Origin: an uncultured Gammaproteobacteria bacterium
Lineage (GTDB): Bacteria > Pseudomonadota > Gammaproteobacteria > Pseudomonadales > UBA5518
DNA length: 6,496 nucleotides
Reading direction: 5' to 3'
Assembly (NCBI GenBank): GCA_903921135.1
Contig: CAIXOY010000093.1
Span: forward strand, 1 to 6,496
A program made the translations under genes and the position numbers. Positions 6,197 through 6,496 of this stretch are shown in pieces. Position 1 is the first letter of the stretch. Each line of letters starts with the position of its first letter. The notes beneath the pieces were generated by a model. That model made no database searches. It worked only from the letters and a program-made list of their open reading frames with translations, and was not told the origin of the DNA.

Positions 6197-6496
6197 TCAG
6201 CGCGGCACCAGCGCCACGACGCGAAGCGGGCTGCCGGAGCCGTTCTTCAGCTTGAGCGGCGCGGCCACGACGATCGCACCCGTCGCCGGCAGGCGGTCGA
6301 GATTCGCGAGGCTCGCCAGCCCGAACTTGTTCGCGCCGTGCATCAGCGTGTGGCAGGGGAACGGCACGTCGAACATGGCGGCCTGCCCTGCATCCGTCCC
6401 CACCGTTTCCACACCGAAGCCCTGGATGTCGCGCTCGGCGATCAGGAAGCGCATGACCGCGCTGTCGGGACCGGGCGTGTGTGAATCGTTCAGGAA
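6197..6496 (-). CDS. Cyclase-family (kynurenine formamidase-like) protein, C-terminal part, truncated by the window edge
   Basis: The minus-strand frame is open from the window edge (6496) to TGA at 6199-6197 and gives the last 99 residues of a cyclase-family hydrolase. In this family metal-dependent enzymes such as arylformamidase open or close amide or lactone bonds. Features matching the family C terminus are VETVGTDAG (visible residues 29-37, usually iGiDt), FPCHTLMH with the conserved His at visible residue 49, LANLDRLPATGA (63-74), APLKL (79-83) and GSGSPLRVVAL (86-96). In kynurenine formamidase the metal-ligand Glu lies 12 residues after that His (the E of ENL). Here that place is Ala (visible 61, in LASLANLD), so the site is non-canonical. 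The N-terminal HxxxHxD metal motif is outside the window. An internal ATG at 6454-6452 is not the start, because the frame and the homology continue upstream. The gene converges on the protease gene, with ten bases between the two stops. It may be a further enzyme of the catabolic locus. Confidence 0.88.
   Translation of the reverse strand, partial: FLNDSHTPGPDSAVMRFLIAERDIQGFGVETVGTDAGQAAMFDVPFPCHTLMHGANKFGLASLANLDRLPATGAIVVAAPLKLKNGSGSPLRVVALVPR

Noticed and set aside
6170..6230. A bidirectional terminator between the convergent protease and cyclase genes
   Set aside because: Only ten bases separate the stops. GC-rich short complementary pieces exist nearby, but there is no stable clear hairpin followed by a T-run on either strand.
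1..6496. Mobile element, CRISPR array, tRNA or other RNA gene, or defence system
   Set aside because: Almost all the sequence is covered by ordinary metabolic and protease genes. No transposase, integrase, spaced repeats or tRNA-like segment was seen.

Overview
The window is GC-rich, densely coded bacterial DNA. Gene style (tight same-strand spacing, AGGAG/GGAGG ribosome sites, Sec signal peptide, disulfide-type secreted subtilase) suggests a Pseudomonadota chromosome, perhaps a gammaproteobacterium. This is an impression from the sequence, not a phylogenetic result.

Positions 1-4516 (plus strand) hold five closely packed genes that look like one operon continuing from upstream. They are the C-terminal part of a short-chain dehydrogenase/reductase (SDR), an Amidohydro_2-type TIM-barrel hydrolase, an aldo/keto reductase (AKR), a second diverged hydrolase of the same family, and a small VOC (glyoxalase/dioxygenase-fold) protein. 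Gaps are 1, 13, 14 and 24 bases. Two oxidoreductases, two paralogous metal-dependent hydrolases or decarboxylases and a VOC protein fit a catabolic pathway for a small organic compound (aromatic, terpenoid, steroid or lactone-like). Nothing in the sequence identifies the substrate. An 8-bp perfect inverted repeat lies at the 3' end of the second hydrolase gene, before the VOC gene.

Positions 4517-4605 are a short intergenic stretch with at most a weak promoter candidate. Positions 4606-6186 encode a complete secreted S8 (subtilisin-like) protease with signal peptide, I9-type propeptide, Asp/His/Ser triad and a cysteine-rich PA-type insert. It is probably a separate transcription unit with no evident link to the catabolic genes.

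Positions 6197-6496 (minus strand) carry the C-terminal 99 residues of a cyclase-family (kynurenine formamidase-like) protein, convergent with the protease gene and running off the window. It resembles the catabolic set in style and may belong to the same locus.

I found no RNA genes, mobile elements, CRISPR arrays or defence system. The most interesting content is the uncharacterised catabolic operon, with its tandem hydrolase paralogs and several non-canonical active sites.
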